Assembly (NCBI RefSeq): GCF_037622515.1
Contig: NZ_JBBJCN010000012.1
Span: 11,280-75,279, forward strand
Reading direction: 5' to 3'
Length of the DNA: 64,000 nucleotides
Source: Paradesertivirga superstes
GTDB taxonomy: Bacteria > Bacteroidota > Bacteroidia > Sphingobacteriales > Sphingobacteriaceae
Below the pieces are notes generated by a model that saw only the letters and a list, made by a program, of their open reading frames with translations, was not told where the DNA came from and made no database searches. The position numbers and the translations under genes are program-made. Below are positions 36,296-45,792 of the stretch, one piece after another (within the stretch, counting starts at the first letter, position 1; each line of letters begins with the position of its first letter).

Positions 36296-37138
36296 TTAAT
36301 CATCAAAGGAAGTATCTGCAGCGATTTTTTCCCATTCATTGATCTCTTCTTCTACAGATTTTAATTTGTTTCGGATGGCTTGTATTGCAACAGTGCCAAG
36401 AGGTAACCTCAATGGCGGATTTTCGCTGTTGACTACTTTAATTATTGCCCTGGCAGCTTTTTCAGGGTCTCCGGGCTGATTGCCGGAATAAGCTTGTATG
36501 GTTGAAATACGGGAACCCGCAGTTGGCGAATATTCTTCAATTACTTTTTCTGAACGGATCGACGAATCGCCTGCCCAGTTGGTGCGAAATGGCCCGGGTT
36601 CTACAATGGTTATTTTAATATTTAGATGTTTTGTTTCCAGCGCCAGGGCTTCGCTAAAACCCTCCAGCGCAAACTTACTGGCATTATATAATCCCATGCC
36701 GGCCAATGATCTGAAACCAGCCATTGAGGAAATCTGTATAATGTGACCCGATTTTCTTTCGCGCATTAAAGGAAGTACTGCCTGTGTAAGGGCCAGAGCT
36801 CCAAAGAAGTTGGTTTCCATTTGCTGCCTTGCCTCATCCATGCTCACTTCTTCTATAGCACCAAACAGGCCGTATCCCGCATTATTTACTAAAATATCTA
36901 TGGATCCAAAATTCAGAGTCGCCGTATTTAACACTCTTTGGAACGTCAAATGGTTATTCACATCCAATAATACGCCGAATGTTTGTTCTGGAACAAGTGC
37001 ATCAAATTCTGCAACCTGCGCCTGTTTTCTAAGCGTTCCGATAACAATATCACCGCTCAGGGCGACTTCCTTAGCAAGAGCGCGACCCAAACCGCCTGAA
37101 ACTCCTGTAATAAACCATACTCTTTGTGATTTTATCAT
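36296..37138 (-). CDS. Short-chain dehydrogenase/reductase (classical SDR)
   Basis: A 280-residue NAD(P)-dependent oxidoreductase. The cofactor site is TGVSGGLGRALAKE, NNAGYG follows, the catalytic Ser is in IIQISSMAG and the YxxxK pair is in YNASKFALEG. The C-terminal region is long, as in the retinol-dehydrogenase-like group common in soil bacteria. Substrate unknown. No operon partner. Confidence 0.85.
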   Translation of the reverse strand: MIKSQRVWFITGVSGGLGRALAKEVALSGDIVIGTLRKQAQVAEFDALVPEQTFGVLLDVNNHLTFQRVLNTATLNFGSIDILVNNAGYGLFGAIEEVSMDEARQQMETNFFGALALTQAVLPLMRERKSGHIIQISSMAGFRSLAGMGLYNASKFALEGFSEALALETKHLNIKITIVEPGPFRTNWAGDSSIRSEKVIEEYSPTAGSRISTIQAYSGNQPGDPEKAARAIIKVVNSENPPLRLPLGTVAIQAIRNKLKSVEEEINEWEKIAADTSFDD

Positions 37139-37336
37139 ATCGCAAAGAACATAAAAAACGATGATTTGATTTATATTAATGAATGATAATCAACCGCGCT
37201 GTTTATTTTGAAATAAATTACGCTATTTGTCTGATTACCAGGTGAACCCTGATATTAAATGGATAGTAGGGATGTATCAGTTTACTCTGAACCTGATTAA
37301 GATGATAAAACGATGTGAAATAAGGATAAAATGCTT

Positions 37337-37549
37337 CTAAATAAAGGTTCCTGCAGTCATAATAGCTCTTTTTAAATTTCCCCCAACCTCAATAACATTA
37401 ATTGGATTTACTCTAAAGCAGCGATGATCTTCCTCAGCTATAAAGTATTCTCCAAAACGCACCTTGTCGCGTTTGATCTCTTCCCTGTCAACATCGGTAA
37501 GCTTCTTGACCAAATGTTGAGAATCTGTTTCGGATAATATCTTTTCCAT
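37337..37549 (-). CDS. Small hypothetical protein (70 aa)
   Basis: A 70-residue charged soluble protein that I do not recognise. An AAAGGA sequence lies shortly before the ATG at 37549, unusual in this A+T-rich, SD-poor genome and supportive of a real gene. It is rich in Asp, Glu, Lys and Arg in the first half and has no membrane segment. Confidence 0.5.
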   Translation of the reverse strand: MEKILSETDSQHLVKKLTDVDREEIKRDKVRFGEYFIAEEDHRCFRVNPINVIEVGGNLKRAIMTAGTFI

Positions 37550-37742
37550 CAGTTCCTTTCGTGTGTGTGATTACATAATAACAAATTACGAGCCAAGTAA
37601 ATCTAGTATCGGCGGCTTCTAACTATGAGTACGATAAATTTAAGGTAAATGTTGCGACAACTATAAAATATTTCAAGAATAATTTTATAAATCAGGCTAT
37701 TAACGGGATCTGTGATTAATTAAGTCTCATAAAGGTATTTTT

Positions 37743-40085
37743 CTAAAAATTAAATTCATCGGGTTTAAAAAATATCCTGTAATTTTTAATCATTCCTGCG
37801 GTTTTTTTATCAGATCGGGGTAGGTAACGAAATCCTTTTATTTTAACACTCTCACCTAAATCCAGTACAATCTGGTGAGGATGTTTTGGCTTCCCGCCCA
37901 CAGATTGACTTTGCCAAAATGTGGATTCCTGTAAATCAAAAACTTTATCAGCGGAGTTGTTAGAAGCTGTGGTTTCTTCACTGTCTGCATAAACAACTTT
38001 CCATTTTAGCCTTGAGACTGATGCCCCGTCTTCACCGATAAGCTCCAGTTCTGCAATGGTAGTTAAATCATCCTTAGGATCGTGTGAGCTAAGAGCTTCT
38101 AAACAGAAATACCTGCCCTGGACTGTTTTTCCAAAATTCACGTCTTTAAATCCCTCACCTGCAGGAAGGTATCCCGAAAAAACGGGTTCTTCAGCAGAAA
38201 GATCAAGAGTTTGACCTTCCTTTCTGCTTAAAAGGGAGGCATCCGGACTGATCTTGTCAAGAATAGGTGTGTTTAATCCTGAAACTGAAGCTTCCGAAGG
38301 CTGATCAAGATCTAAAATAACAAGTTCATTTTTGCCTTTTTTAAGCCATGCCCCCGGGATGTATAAAGTTTGCTGTGGCCCGATTTTCCAAAATCTGCCC
38401 AGATTATACCCGTTTACCCACACCATTCCTTTTCCCCATGTGCTCATATCTAAAAAGGTGTCACCAATTTTATTCAGGTTAAAATTGCCTTTTCGCCATC
38501 CGGGGCCATTGAGACCAGCCGTTCTGAATTTCCTTCCGCTCTGAAATTTATAGTCAACGGGGAAATTGTAAACCAGCCAGTTTTTAAGCTCAGACGATTT
38601 TTTACCGTCACTAAGCTCTGCTTTATCAGTTATTCCCTTTCTGTCGATTATTGCTTTACCGTAGTTAACGCGGCCGGTTGCTTCTACAAGTATATCTAAT
38701 CTTACATCAGAAGTGAAGGCTGGCAGTTCAACTGTATTATCACCTCTCCGCCGGTCTAATTTTCCAATTTGCTTCCCATCAATAAAAACCGCTGCCCAAT
38801 CGTGTACTTCTGTTATAATTAATTTTTGCTGTGATGCGGAAGAGGGGAGGGTGGTACGGTAAAGAATTCGTCCCCAACCCTGATCGAAATTTTCCATGGG
38901 CAGGATATTTTCGCTTCTGTTCGCCGCAGGTAAGTTTTCAAATAAGCCAGCACTCTGTTTTAATTCAAATTTTGGAATTTCTATGATCGGCATAACCGGC
39001 TTAGGGATATCACCGAGCGTTTCACCTGGTAAAAGATAGTTCTTAAGCAGATCGCGAACAGCGAAAAATTTTTCAGTAGTGTTACCCTGTTCTCCGATAG
39101 GAGCGTTATAATCATAGGACGTTGCCATAGCCGAATATGGCGGGGCGTTTGCGCCACCCCATTGACCGAAAGATGTGCCTCCATGGGCCATATACAGGCT
39201 AAAAGAGATTTTCCGGTCCATCATGTCCTTCATACTTCCAATAAAGCTGTTTACAGACCGGGTTTCATGTGGCCGGCCCCAATGGTCAAACCATCCTGAC
39301 CAATACTCGCTGCACATTAAAGGCGCATTCGGATATAATTCCTTGAAGGATTTGAATTGGTTATCAATATTTGATCCGGCGCCAAAATTTAGAGCCGTTG
39401 CAACGCCGTCCAGCTTGTACTTTTGAAAGTTTGAAGACCAATCGCATCTGAACAGCTGAACTTTATCAAATCCGGAGGCACGAACAGCATCTCGTATAGC
39501 TTCCATATAGCCCTGTTCGCTTCCAAAAGACGCATATTCATTTTCCACCTGAACCATAATAATGTTTCCGCCATTCTGTATTTGCAGAGGAGCCAGCTGT
39601 CTGGCTGCCTGGGTTAAAAACTTTTTGGTGCGATCCATAAAATAGGGGTCGTTAAGGGTTCTGACCTGTACGTCTTTTTTCTTTAACAACCACCAGGGTA
39701 ATCCGCCCATATCCCATTCTGCGCACACATAAGGTCCGGGGCGTACAATGCAATACATTCCGTTTTTTTGAACCAGGCGAACAAATTCGGCAACATCGTT
39801 CTGTCCTTTAAAATCGTAATTGCCTGGTTGTTGTTCATGTAAATTCCAGAACAGATATATACACACTGTATTCATTCCCATAGCTTTGCTAAGCTGAATA
39901 CGATGCTCCCAGTATTGTTTAGGAATGCGGGGATAATGCAGCTCGGCAGCGCGGATTATAAATGGTTTTCCGTTTAAAAGGAACTCTTTATTGCCAAGGG
40001 TAAAATTTCCCGGCTGTTTTTTTTGTGAATAAGAGCTGAAAAAAACGAAAATAAGAAGGATTAAGGGGACAATGTGCTTCCTCAT
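37743..40085 (-). CDS. Exported GH35 beta-galactosidase
   Basis: A 780-residue glycoside hydrolase family 35 enzyme. A signal peptide (HIVPLILLIFVFFSSYSQ) leads into the TIM barrel, where E183 (VQVENEY, acid/base) and E260 (CSEYWSGW, nucleophile) are intact. LHYPRIPKQYWEHRI and RPGPYVCAEWDMGG are further family motifs. Beta-sandwich domains follow, and the last ~150 residues look like a discoidin-type carbohydrate-binding domain. It probably removes terminal beta-galactose from plant or host glycans in the periplasm. No SusC/SusD pair is adjacent, so it is not part of a visible utilisation locus. Confidence 0.9.
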   Translation of the reverse strand: MRKHIVPLILLIFVFFSSYSQKKQPGNFTLGNKEFLLNGKPFIIRAAELHYPRIPKQYWEHRIQLSKAMGMNTVCIYLFWNLHEQQPGNYDFKGQNDVAEFVRLVQKNGMYCIVRPGPYVCAEWDMGGLPWWLLKKKDVQVRTLNDPYFMDRTKKFLTQAARQLAPLQIQNGGNIIMVQVENEYASFGSEQGYMEAIRDAVRASGFDKVQLFRCDWSSNFQKYKLDGVATALNFGAGSNIDNQFKSFKELYPNAPLMCSEYWSGWFDHWGRPHETRSVNSFIGSMKDMMDRKISFSLYMAHGGTSFGQWGGANAPPYSAMATSYDYNAPIGEQGNTTEKFFAVRDLLKNYLLPGETLGDIPKPVMPIIEIPKFELKQSAGLFENLPAANRSENILPMENFDQGWGRILYRTTLPSSASQQKLIITEVHDWAAVFIDGKQIGKLDRRRGDNTVELPAFTSDVRLDILVEATGRVNYGKAIIDRKGITDKAELSDGKKSSELKNWLVYNFPVDYKFQSGRKFRTAGLNGPGWRKGNFNLNKIGDTFLDMSTWGKGMVWVNGYNLGRFWKIGPQQTLYIPGAWLKKGKNELVILDLDQPSEASVSGLNTPILDKISPDASLLSRKEGQTLDLSAEEPVFSGYLPAGEGFKDVNFGKTVQGRYFCLEALSSHDPKDDLTTIAELELIGEDGASVSRLKWKVVYADSEETTASNNSADKVFDLQESTFWQSQSVGGKPKHPHQIVLDLGESVKIKGFRYLPRSDKKTAGMIKNYRIFFKPDEFNF

Positions 40086-40197
40086 TGGAATATCTTAGAT
40101 GTTTTGTAAAAGCTCTAAGATATCAGATTTTAAGAAATGAAGTACACGCAAAAGTTTTTAGAAGTATTGTGCGTTGTGTGTATTACTAAACAATACT

Positions 40198-40413
40198 TTA
40201 ATCAGCCAATTCCTGGCATTTAAAGCCGGCGGTTTCTAAAAGAGACTCTATTAATTCGGGGTCGAGATTGTTGGACACAATCCGTAATATATTATCACAG
40301 TCATCAAGGTCGAAGTTCCAGTGTTTAATGGTTGGTACAGCATCTAATAAGGGACTGACCTGCAAAATTTCTTCTTTTGCTGTAATGCTTGTTTTAAATA
40401 CCAGTATATTCAT
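40198..40413 (-). CDS. Small HMA-like hypothetical protein (71 aa)
   Basis: The start is set at the ATG at 40413, giving NILVFKTSITAKEEI. An upstream in-frame start would overlap the preceding gene. Pattern and length (alternating strands and helices, IKHWNFDLDD, ILRIVS, LLETAGFKCQEL) resemble small ferredoxin-like heavy-metal-associated domains, but the CxxC metal motif is missing; only one Cys is present. It is last in a three-gene unit with a membrane protein and an ECF sigma factor. Confidence 0.6.
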   Translation of the reverse strand: MNILVFKTSITAKEEILQVSPLLDAVPTIKHWNFDLDDCDNILRIVSNNLDPELIESLLETAGFKCQELAD

Positions 40414-40447
40414 AAATCCGCTTCTTAAAATCATGATTTTTACCTGT

Positions 40448-40792
40448 TTAATTATTAATAGTGGGGTTTGTATCTCCCTCAGAGCGTTTTCTGTTCCAGC
40501 CACACATCCGTTCCTTCATTTCGGTTCTGAATTTTTGTCGTTCATCAGGGCTTATGGCTCCGCATTTGTGCCTCATCCATCCGGATTTTCTTCCTCCTTT
40601 ACCAAAACCAAAAAGTATTTTGGATAAAATAAAAATGCCCATCGCCTGCCAGAATGTTATTGCTTTTACATCCAGTATTTCCGGAAGCAAATTATTCCAT
40701 AATGTCATTACAATTAAGCTTATTAACGAAAGGAAAGCGACTATCGCTACAGGTATAAAAACAAATCGTCCTTTATAAAATATTTCTCTCAT
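40448..40792 (-). CDS. Small membrane protein downstream of ECF sigma factor
   Basis: A 114-residue protein with two hydrophobic segments (about 10-32 and 43-62), a basic Gly/Lys/Arg-rich GFGKGGRKSG stretch and a C-terminal charged region with MRHKCGAISPDERQKF and ERMCGW. It starts 8 bp after the sigma gene, so it is co-transcribed. It has no anti-sigma zinc motif I can see, but its position fits a sigma-linked membrane partner. Family not named. Confidence 0.65.
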   Translation of the reverse strand: MREIFYKGRFVFIPVAIVAFLSLISLIVMTLWNNLLPEILDVKAITFWQAMGIFILSKILFGFGKGGRKSGWMRHKCGAISPDERQKFRTEMKERMCGWNRKRSEGDTNPTINN

Positions 40793-40800
40793 GGTTTGTG

Positions 40801-41364
40801 TTAAATTTCTGTTATTTCTTTATATAACTGCTTTAATCGCTTGCGCAAATGCAGCACAGCATAGCGTTTCCTTGATACAAGTGTGCTGATATTCTCTCCG
40901 GTCCGTGTGGCAATTTCCTGGAAAGGAACATCGTCCAGCTCATGCAAAATGAACACCTCTTTCTGTTCTTCAGGCAATTCTTCAAGAGCCAGAAATAATT
41001 GTTCCCAGAACATATTGCGGAAATACTCCGTTTCAGGGGTTTTGCCTTCTGTCAGCAGCAAAGCTTTAAGGTCCAGACTATCTTCTTCATCGGTGAAACT
41101 GTCATCCAGCCGCAATTCGCTTTTCTTTTTGTGTTTATCGATGATTTTATTCCTGGCAACCCTGTAAAGCCACGCGCCTGTTTGCTCAATTGGCTCAGAA
41201 TTGATGACCGAGCTTAGCTGGTACCAAACGTCCTGTAAAATATCTTCGGCATCAGCATCACTTTTCACCCGTTTTCGGATAAATCCTAACAACCCTTTAC
41301 CGTATTCTTTTATAGATTTCAGTATATGATTGTTTTTCTCTTCGGGCATTACTACGCTAAGCAA
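40801..41364 (-). CDS. ECF-type RNA polymerase sigma factor
   Basis: A 187-residue sigma-70 family factor. Region 2 reads ADAEDILQDVWYQL with GAWLYRVARNKIID; region 4 reads LEELPEEQKEVFILHELDDVPFQEIA followed by the helix-turn-helix TGENISTLVSRKRYAVLHLRK. It lacks regions 1 and 3, as in ECF factors. The two following small genes are its likely operon partners. No FecR-type anti-sigma or SusCD pair adjoins it, unlike many Bacteroidota ECF factors. Confidence 0.9.
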   Translation of the reverse strand: MLSVVMPEEKNNHILKSIKEYGKGLLGFIRKRVKSDADAEDILQDVWYQLSSVINSEPIEQTGAWLYRVARNKIIDKHKKKSELRLDDSFTDEEDSLDLKALLLTEGKTPETEYFRNMFWEQLFLALEELPEEQKEVFILHELDDVPFQEIATRTGENISTLVSRKRYAVLHLRKRLKQLYKEITEI

Positions 41365-41584
41365 AATCTCTTGTTTTGTTAAGAAGACGAATCAGGATGG
41401 AAAACATTTTAAATTATTTTTCATTTTTCTTAAGATGATCGAATTCTCCTAATTGTTACAAAATCCAAAACATGGATCAAAGAAAAAGAATTGATTGACA
41501 ACCCTATGTCAGCAGGAAAACTATTTTTCAAAATCGGACCTGTTTTCTAAAAGAAAGATTCTGCCTGATCTTTAAATAAAACAA

Positions 41585-42231
41585 TCATTCAGTACCCTCC
41601 CATTCCGAATAGAAGTGTGCTAAATACATTTCCATAAACTGATGCCTTTTCAGCGCCAGCTCTTTTCCGGTTTCGGTGTTCATTTTATCCTTTAGTAGCA
41701 GAAGTTTTTCATAGAAGTGATTAATCGTAGGTCCTTTGCTGTTTTTATATTCATCCTTACTCATTTTAAGATTTGGCGGAATATCTGGGTTGTAAAATTC
41801 ACGTTGTTTGAATCCTCCAAAGCTAAATGCGCGTGCGATACCAATGGCCCCAATTGCATCTAAGCGATCTGCGTCCTGAACGACTTCAAGTTCTTTTGAA
41901 TGAAAGTTTATTTTTCCCAGGCTTGATTTAAAAGACATGTTTCGAATTATTTCCTGAACATGATGAACTGTTTCCAGGTCAACAGAAATAGAGGACAAGA
42001 AATCTGCGGCTTTTCGCGGGCCTATGTCTTCATTGCCATCGTGAAATTTAGAGTCAGCTATATCATGCAGGAGTGCTGCCAGTTCCACTATTTCCAGCTT
42101 GGCCTCTTCTTTTATACCAATAGTTTTTGCCATATTCCATACCCTGTATATGTGCCACCAGTCGTGTTCGCCTTCTGCATCTGCTAATGAAAAATTACAA
42201 ATTCAATGGTTTGTTTAATGCTGTCTTTCAT
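41585..42231 (-). pseudogene. HD-domain phosphohydrolase with a single-base frameshift near its start
   Basis: From the ATG at 42231 the frame reads MKDSIKQTIEFV and hits a stop after three more codons, while the next frame continues as FSLADAEGEHDWWHIYRVW and runs intact to 41585. One base missing in the GTAATTTTT run near 42190 explains this. An internal ATG (42133) allows a 182-residue product with HD (LLHDIAD) and the distal Asp (VQDADRLDA), but it lacks the first metal-ligand His (WWHIYRVW). So either the gene is damaged or the base is a sequencing error. Confidence 0.75.
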
Positions 42232-42257
42232 CCGAATATAATTGTTTTTTAATGGCT

Positions 42258-42317
42258 ATGAAGCTATCATGAGCATATTCACTCTGTTGGTGAGGGGTAT
42301 GCTCATGATGGTTTCAT
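42258..42317 (+). other. 19-bp-stem hairpin in a divergent intergenic region
   Basis: ATGAAGCTATCATGAGCAT pairs with ATGCTCATGATGGTTTCAT across a 22-nt loop. Two positions are G.U pairs in + strand RNA but C.A mismatches on the minus strand, which favours a + strand RNA structure. The flanks (HD gene on minus, small gene on +) point away from it, so it does not terminate either gene. Confidence 0.5.
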
Positions 42318-42415
42318 TTTGCCAATTTAAAAAGATAATTAATTTCTGATCATATGCTGTGAACGATTGGAACAGTAATTGCTTTTATATCATCACATCG
42401 AAATAAAATAAATTT

Positions 42416-42649
42416 ATGAGCCTATTAAAATACCTGGTTTTTGGCGCTGCGGTAGCCGCTGGCGTAAATTACGCAACTAAGAAAAGAGAAGACGGAAGAT
42501 CTTTAATTGATGATTTAAGCGAGAAGGCTCCGGAATGGATGGATAAAGCCAAACATTATACCGATCAATTAAAAGGTCAGTTCGCCCAAAATAACCCTTC
42601 CAGCCCACATCAATCCAATACTGTTCACACAGACGAGCCCCCATATTAA
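42416..42649 (+). CDS. Small YtxH-like protein (77 aa)
   Basis: A 77-residue protein with an N-terminal hydrophobic segment (LVFGAAVAAGVNYA), a basic KKRE turn and a charged helical region, ending in a Ser/Pro/His-rich tail. That is the layout of YtxH-type general-stress proteins, though the match is loose. ATG start, and a strong terminator 27 bp after the stop marks it as a single-gene transcript. Confidence 0.6.
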   Translation: MSLLKYLVFGAAVAAGVNYATKKREDGRSLIDDLSEKAPEWMDKAKHYTDQLKGQFAQNNPSSPHQSNTVHTDEPPY

Positions 42650-42675
42650 TAATTATTAAGATTTACTATTATTTG

Positions 42676-42707
42676 GAAACCCGGGTTTTACCCGGGTTTC
42701 TTTTTTT
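42676..42707 (+). terminator. Strong terminator after the YtxH-like gene
   Basis: GAAACCCGGGT and ACCCGGGTTTC form a perfect 11-bp stem with a TTT loop, followed by seven T. Confidence 0.95.
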
Positions 42708-42883
42708 AGGCCTGATTTCTTTGACGAGAAGATCAGAATTTGATGTTTAATTCCACTGATACTTTATTTGTAAATTTTTGTTCATTTAACTTCACACATT
42801 GTACAAGCTCTCCGGGATGATATAGATTAAGTAAAGTGTTAGTATATTAGCAAAATCTTTGGGTGTACTAATTCATCTCTGAA

Positions 42884-43693
42884 ATGAACAAAGAATTTTA
42901 CCAGCATATTTTTGATAAGCATCAGCACATTGAGGCAGTTCCTTCAAATAAAGAAATTGCTGGCTGGGCAATCAGACTGATCAGGATTTTATATCCGGAG
43001 CAGTTCAAACAGGTGTTCTTATCCCTGAAAGAAATAGAAGATGCGCTTTTACATCTTCAGGAGGAGTTATGTCATATCATGAATTCTACAAAAGCTTGTC
43101 AGAATAGTGATAATGAAGAAAAGGCGAAAGTGTTCTTCAAGGATTTACCTCTGTTATACTCTTTGTTAAATACCGATATTGAAGCGATTTTAGCAGGAGA
43201 TCCGGCCGCTACAAGCGAGTTTGAGATAATCAGGGCATACCCGGGTTTTTATGCGATATCATTTTTCCGGCTTGCTCACGCCTTATTTAAATTAGATATT
43301 CCTTTGATTCCAAGAATTCTGACTGAGTATGCCCATTCTAAAACAGGCATAGATATTCATCCGGGAGCTGAAGTAGGAAAGTATCTCTACATCGATCATG
43401 GTACGGGCATTGTTATCGGGGGGACGGCAGTAATAGGAAATAATGTAAAATTTTATCAGGGAGTAACCTTAGGAGCCCTGAGTGTTGATAAAAGTATGGC
43501 TTCATTAAAACGGCATCCAACGGTTGAAGATAATGTGGTAATATATGCAGGCGCTACAATATTAGGAGGTGAAACTGTTATCGGACACAATAGTATAATA
43601 GGCGGTAATGTATGGCTAACTAAAAGTGTCGCCCCGTACTCCACGGTTTACCACGAGTCGAAAGCAAAAGTTATAGAAAGGCAGAATAGTTAA
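42884..43693 (+). CDS. cysE: Serine O-acetyltransferase
   Basis: A 269-residue acetyltransferase that makes O-acetylserine from serine and acetyl-CoA. An N-terminal helical domain (about 1-150) precedes the left-handed beta-helix; IDIHPGAEVGKYLYIDHGTGIV holds the catalytic His region and the hexapeptide repeats run on through VIGNNVKFYQGVTLGA and GGETVIGHNSIIGG. The stop overlaps the start of cysM by one base, so product and next enzyme are made together. Confidence 0.95.
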   Translation: MNKEFYQHIFDKHQHIEAVPSNKEIAGWAIRLIRILYPEQFKQVFLSLKEIEDALLHLQEELCHIMNSTKACQNSDNEEKAKVFFKDLPLLYSLLNTDIEAILAGDPAATSEFEIIRAYPGFYAISFFRLAHALFKLDIPLIPRILTEYAHSKTGIDIHPGAEVGKYLYIDHGTGIVIGGTAVIGNNVKFYQGVTLGALSVDKSMASLKRHPTVEDNVVIYAGATILGGETVIGHNSIIGGNVWLTKSVAPYSTVYHESKAKVIERQNS

Positions 43694-44565
43694 TGGCGGG
43701 ATTAATTGATTTTATAGGGAATACTCCCTTAGTTGAGTTGCAGAGAATAAACCCGAATTCAAAAGTTAAAATTTTCGCAAAATTAGAAGGCAACAATCCA
43801 GCAGGGAGTGTTAAAGATCGTCCAGCCTTAAATATGATTAAAAGCGCTCTGGAGCGCGGTGATATTAAATCAGGGACGAAACTTGTAGAAGCAACCAGCG
43901 GGAATACCGGTATCGCTCTGGCAATGATTGCCAGTTTGTTCAACCTGGAAATAGAACTGGTAATGCCCTCTAATTCTACCCGGGAGCGTACCCTGACCAT
44001 GGAGGCTTACGGAGCAAAAGTTACTCTTCTTGAAAGTATAGAAATTTGCCGTGATTATGCAGAAGAAAAAGGAGCAACGGGAGATTATTACCTATTGAAC
44101 CAATTTTCTAATCCGGATAACTTTATGGCTCACTATAAAACTACCGGGCCAGAGATATGGAGAGATACTGAAGGAGGAATAACACATTTTGTGAGTGCTA
44201 TGGGAACTACCGGTACAATTATGGGTACTTCCATGTTTTTTAAGGAGAAAAATCCGGAAATTCAAATTATAGGTTGTCAGCCGACGGAAGAGTCGTCTAT
44301 CCCGGGAATCAGGCGTTGGCCGGAAGAATATTTACCAAAAATATTTGACCCTAAACGGGTCGACAGAATATTAGATGTTTCGCAGGCTGATGCAGTAGAA
44401 ATGACCCGAAAGCTTGCAAAAGAGGAAGGTATATTTGCCGGCATGAGCAGTGGGGGAGCTGCCTTTGCGGCTCTTCAATTAGCTCAGGAGCTACAGCAGG
44501 GCACCATTGTATTTATTGTATGCGACCGTGGAGATCGTTATTTGAGCAGCGATTTATTTGCTTAA
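43693..44565 (+). CDS. cysM: Cysteine synthase (O-acetylserine sulfhydrylase, CysM type)
   Basis: A 290-residue PLP enzyme that forms cysteine from O-acetylserine and sulfide or thiosulfate. K41 in PAGSVKDRPAL binds PLP, TSGNTGIALA binds the substrate carboxylate, and GTTGTIMGT is the phosphate loop. The short length and the IPGIRRWPEEY segment are typical of the CysM branch. One-base overlap with cysE forms a compact cysteine operon. Confidence 0.92.
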   Translation: MAGLIDFIGNTPLVELQRINPNSKVKIFAKLEGNNPAGSVKDRPALNMIKSALERGDIKSGTKLVEATSGNTGIALAMIASLFNLEIELVMPSNSTRERTLTMEAYGAKVTLLESIEICRDYAEEKGATGDYYLLNQFSNPDNFMAHYKTTGPEIWRDTEGGITHFVSAMGTTGTIMGTSMFFKEKNPEIQIIGCQPTEESSIPGIRRWPEEYLPKIFDPKRVDRILDVSQADAVEMTRKLAKEEGIFAGMSSGGAAFAALQLAQELQQGTIVFIVCDRGDRYLSSDLFA

Positions 44566-44612
44566 AGCAATAAAATCTTAAACAAAATACCTCTGCATTT
44601 TCTTATACCATT

Positions 44613-45119
44613 ATGAAATTGATCTCGTCAATTGGAGGAGGACTTGCAGGTGCTTGTGCTCTTACCATATTACATGAAATAGTTAAAAGAATAAATAACG
44701 ATGCCCCCAGAATGGATTTATTGGGGATGCAAACGGTTAAAAAAGGAATGCAAAGCGCCGAGCAGCCGGTGCCTGAAGATAAGCATCTGTATCAGATCGC
44801 GCTGGCTGGTGATATAGTAAGCAATACCATTTATTACAGCCTGGGTATTGCAGGAAAGAGAAAGTACATCTGGCCAAAAGGGGCGCTCACAGGCCTGTCG
44901 GCTGGGATAGCAGCCATTTTTTTGCCTAAGGCTTTGGGATTAAATCCCGCATATAGTAGCCGTACCTTAACAACTAAGGCGTTTACTACAGGATTATATT
45001 TAATTGGTGGCTTGGTTGCCTCTGCTGTTGCAAAAAAAATTGAAAATAAGACCAGGCCGTATTCAAAAAAGGCTTTTGATTCAATTTCATATCGCGGGAA
45101 TACATTTTTAAACGGTTAG
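44613..45119 (+). CDS. Hypothetical membrane protein (168 aa)
   Basis: A 168-residue protein not assigned to a family. A hydrophobic N-terminal Gly-rich helix (SSIGGGLAGACALTILHEI) is followed by a charged stretch and three further weakly hydrophobic segments (about 67-85, 90-111, 126-148), each rich in Gly and Ala. It lies 48 bp after cysM and may be read with it. Role unknown. Confidence 0.6.
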   Translation: MKLISSIGGGLAGACALTILHEIVKRINNDAPRMDLLGMQTVKKGMQSAEQPVPEDKHLYQIALAGDIVSNTIYYSLGIAGKRKYIWPKGALTGLSAGIAAIFLPKALGLNPAYSSRTLTTKAFTTGLYLIGGLVASAVAKKIENKTRPYSKKAFDSISYRGNTFLNG

Positions 45120-45792
45120 AAACCTAAAAAGCCGGGCCTTAAAAGGACGGAGCCCTAAGCTTAAGCCTATAGCTGATCATTGCAGAAATTGCTTGAATGT
45201 AAACAGTTATCTGTCTTCAGGGGTTGTTCATTTCTTCATCTTCAATAACCGGAGCCGTGTGCATTGAATGGGCAATTGAGGCAGCATCCAAAACTAAAAG
45301 AATAATTAATGCGGTAACAAACATGATTGATTTCTGTTTAGTGTAATTAACGATATTTTTAATTTAAAAAATATGATCCATGTTATTTTTTCGACTTTTA
45401 TTATTCTAAGGTCTTATAAATGATACAGATAAAAATTTGTTAGCCTTTATATTAGCATTTAGGTAACAAATTGACAATATGATTATAATAATGAAATTGA
45501 CTAAAATTCGGTTTTAAGGGGCCCAGGGATTTTTTGTGCCATTTTTTTTCAGATTTTATGGAGTACGCTCAAAAATATATCAATTACACGTCCAATTTTG
45601 GAGCCGTATAAATTGAATTAATATATTTTAATTCATTAAGCCATTCTTCTAAATGGTAATTAAATAGAAAAGCGGTTAATCAGGAATAGCCTAAACAAAT
45701 AGTTTTATTGGGGCAAAATCTAGTTTGTTCAGATTATTACTCCTTGTTTTACGGCTAATTCACAACTTGTATTCCTCCGATCAGATACGGGC
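45120..45792. other. Long gap, possibly with one mini-protein gene
   Basis: A+T-rich sequence of about 670 bp between the 168-residue membrane protein gene and the tRNA-Arg terminator. Only the minus-strand mini-ORF at 45217-45324 stands out. No repeat, RNA gene or promoter could be supported. Confidence 0.45.
45217..45324 (-). CDS. Possible 35-aa single-helix peptide
   Basis: The frame reads MFVTALIILLVLDAASIAHS followed by a short acidic tail (IEDEEMNNP). The composition, one hydrophobic helix then an acidic end, looks selected, but a frame this short can occur by chance and no ribosome site is visible. Confidence 0.3.
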   Translation of the reverse strand: MFVTALIILLVLDAASIAHSMHTAPVIEDEEMNNP

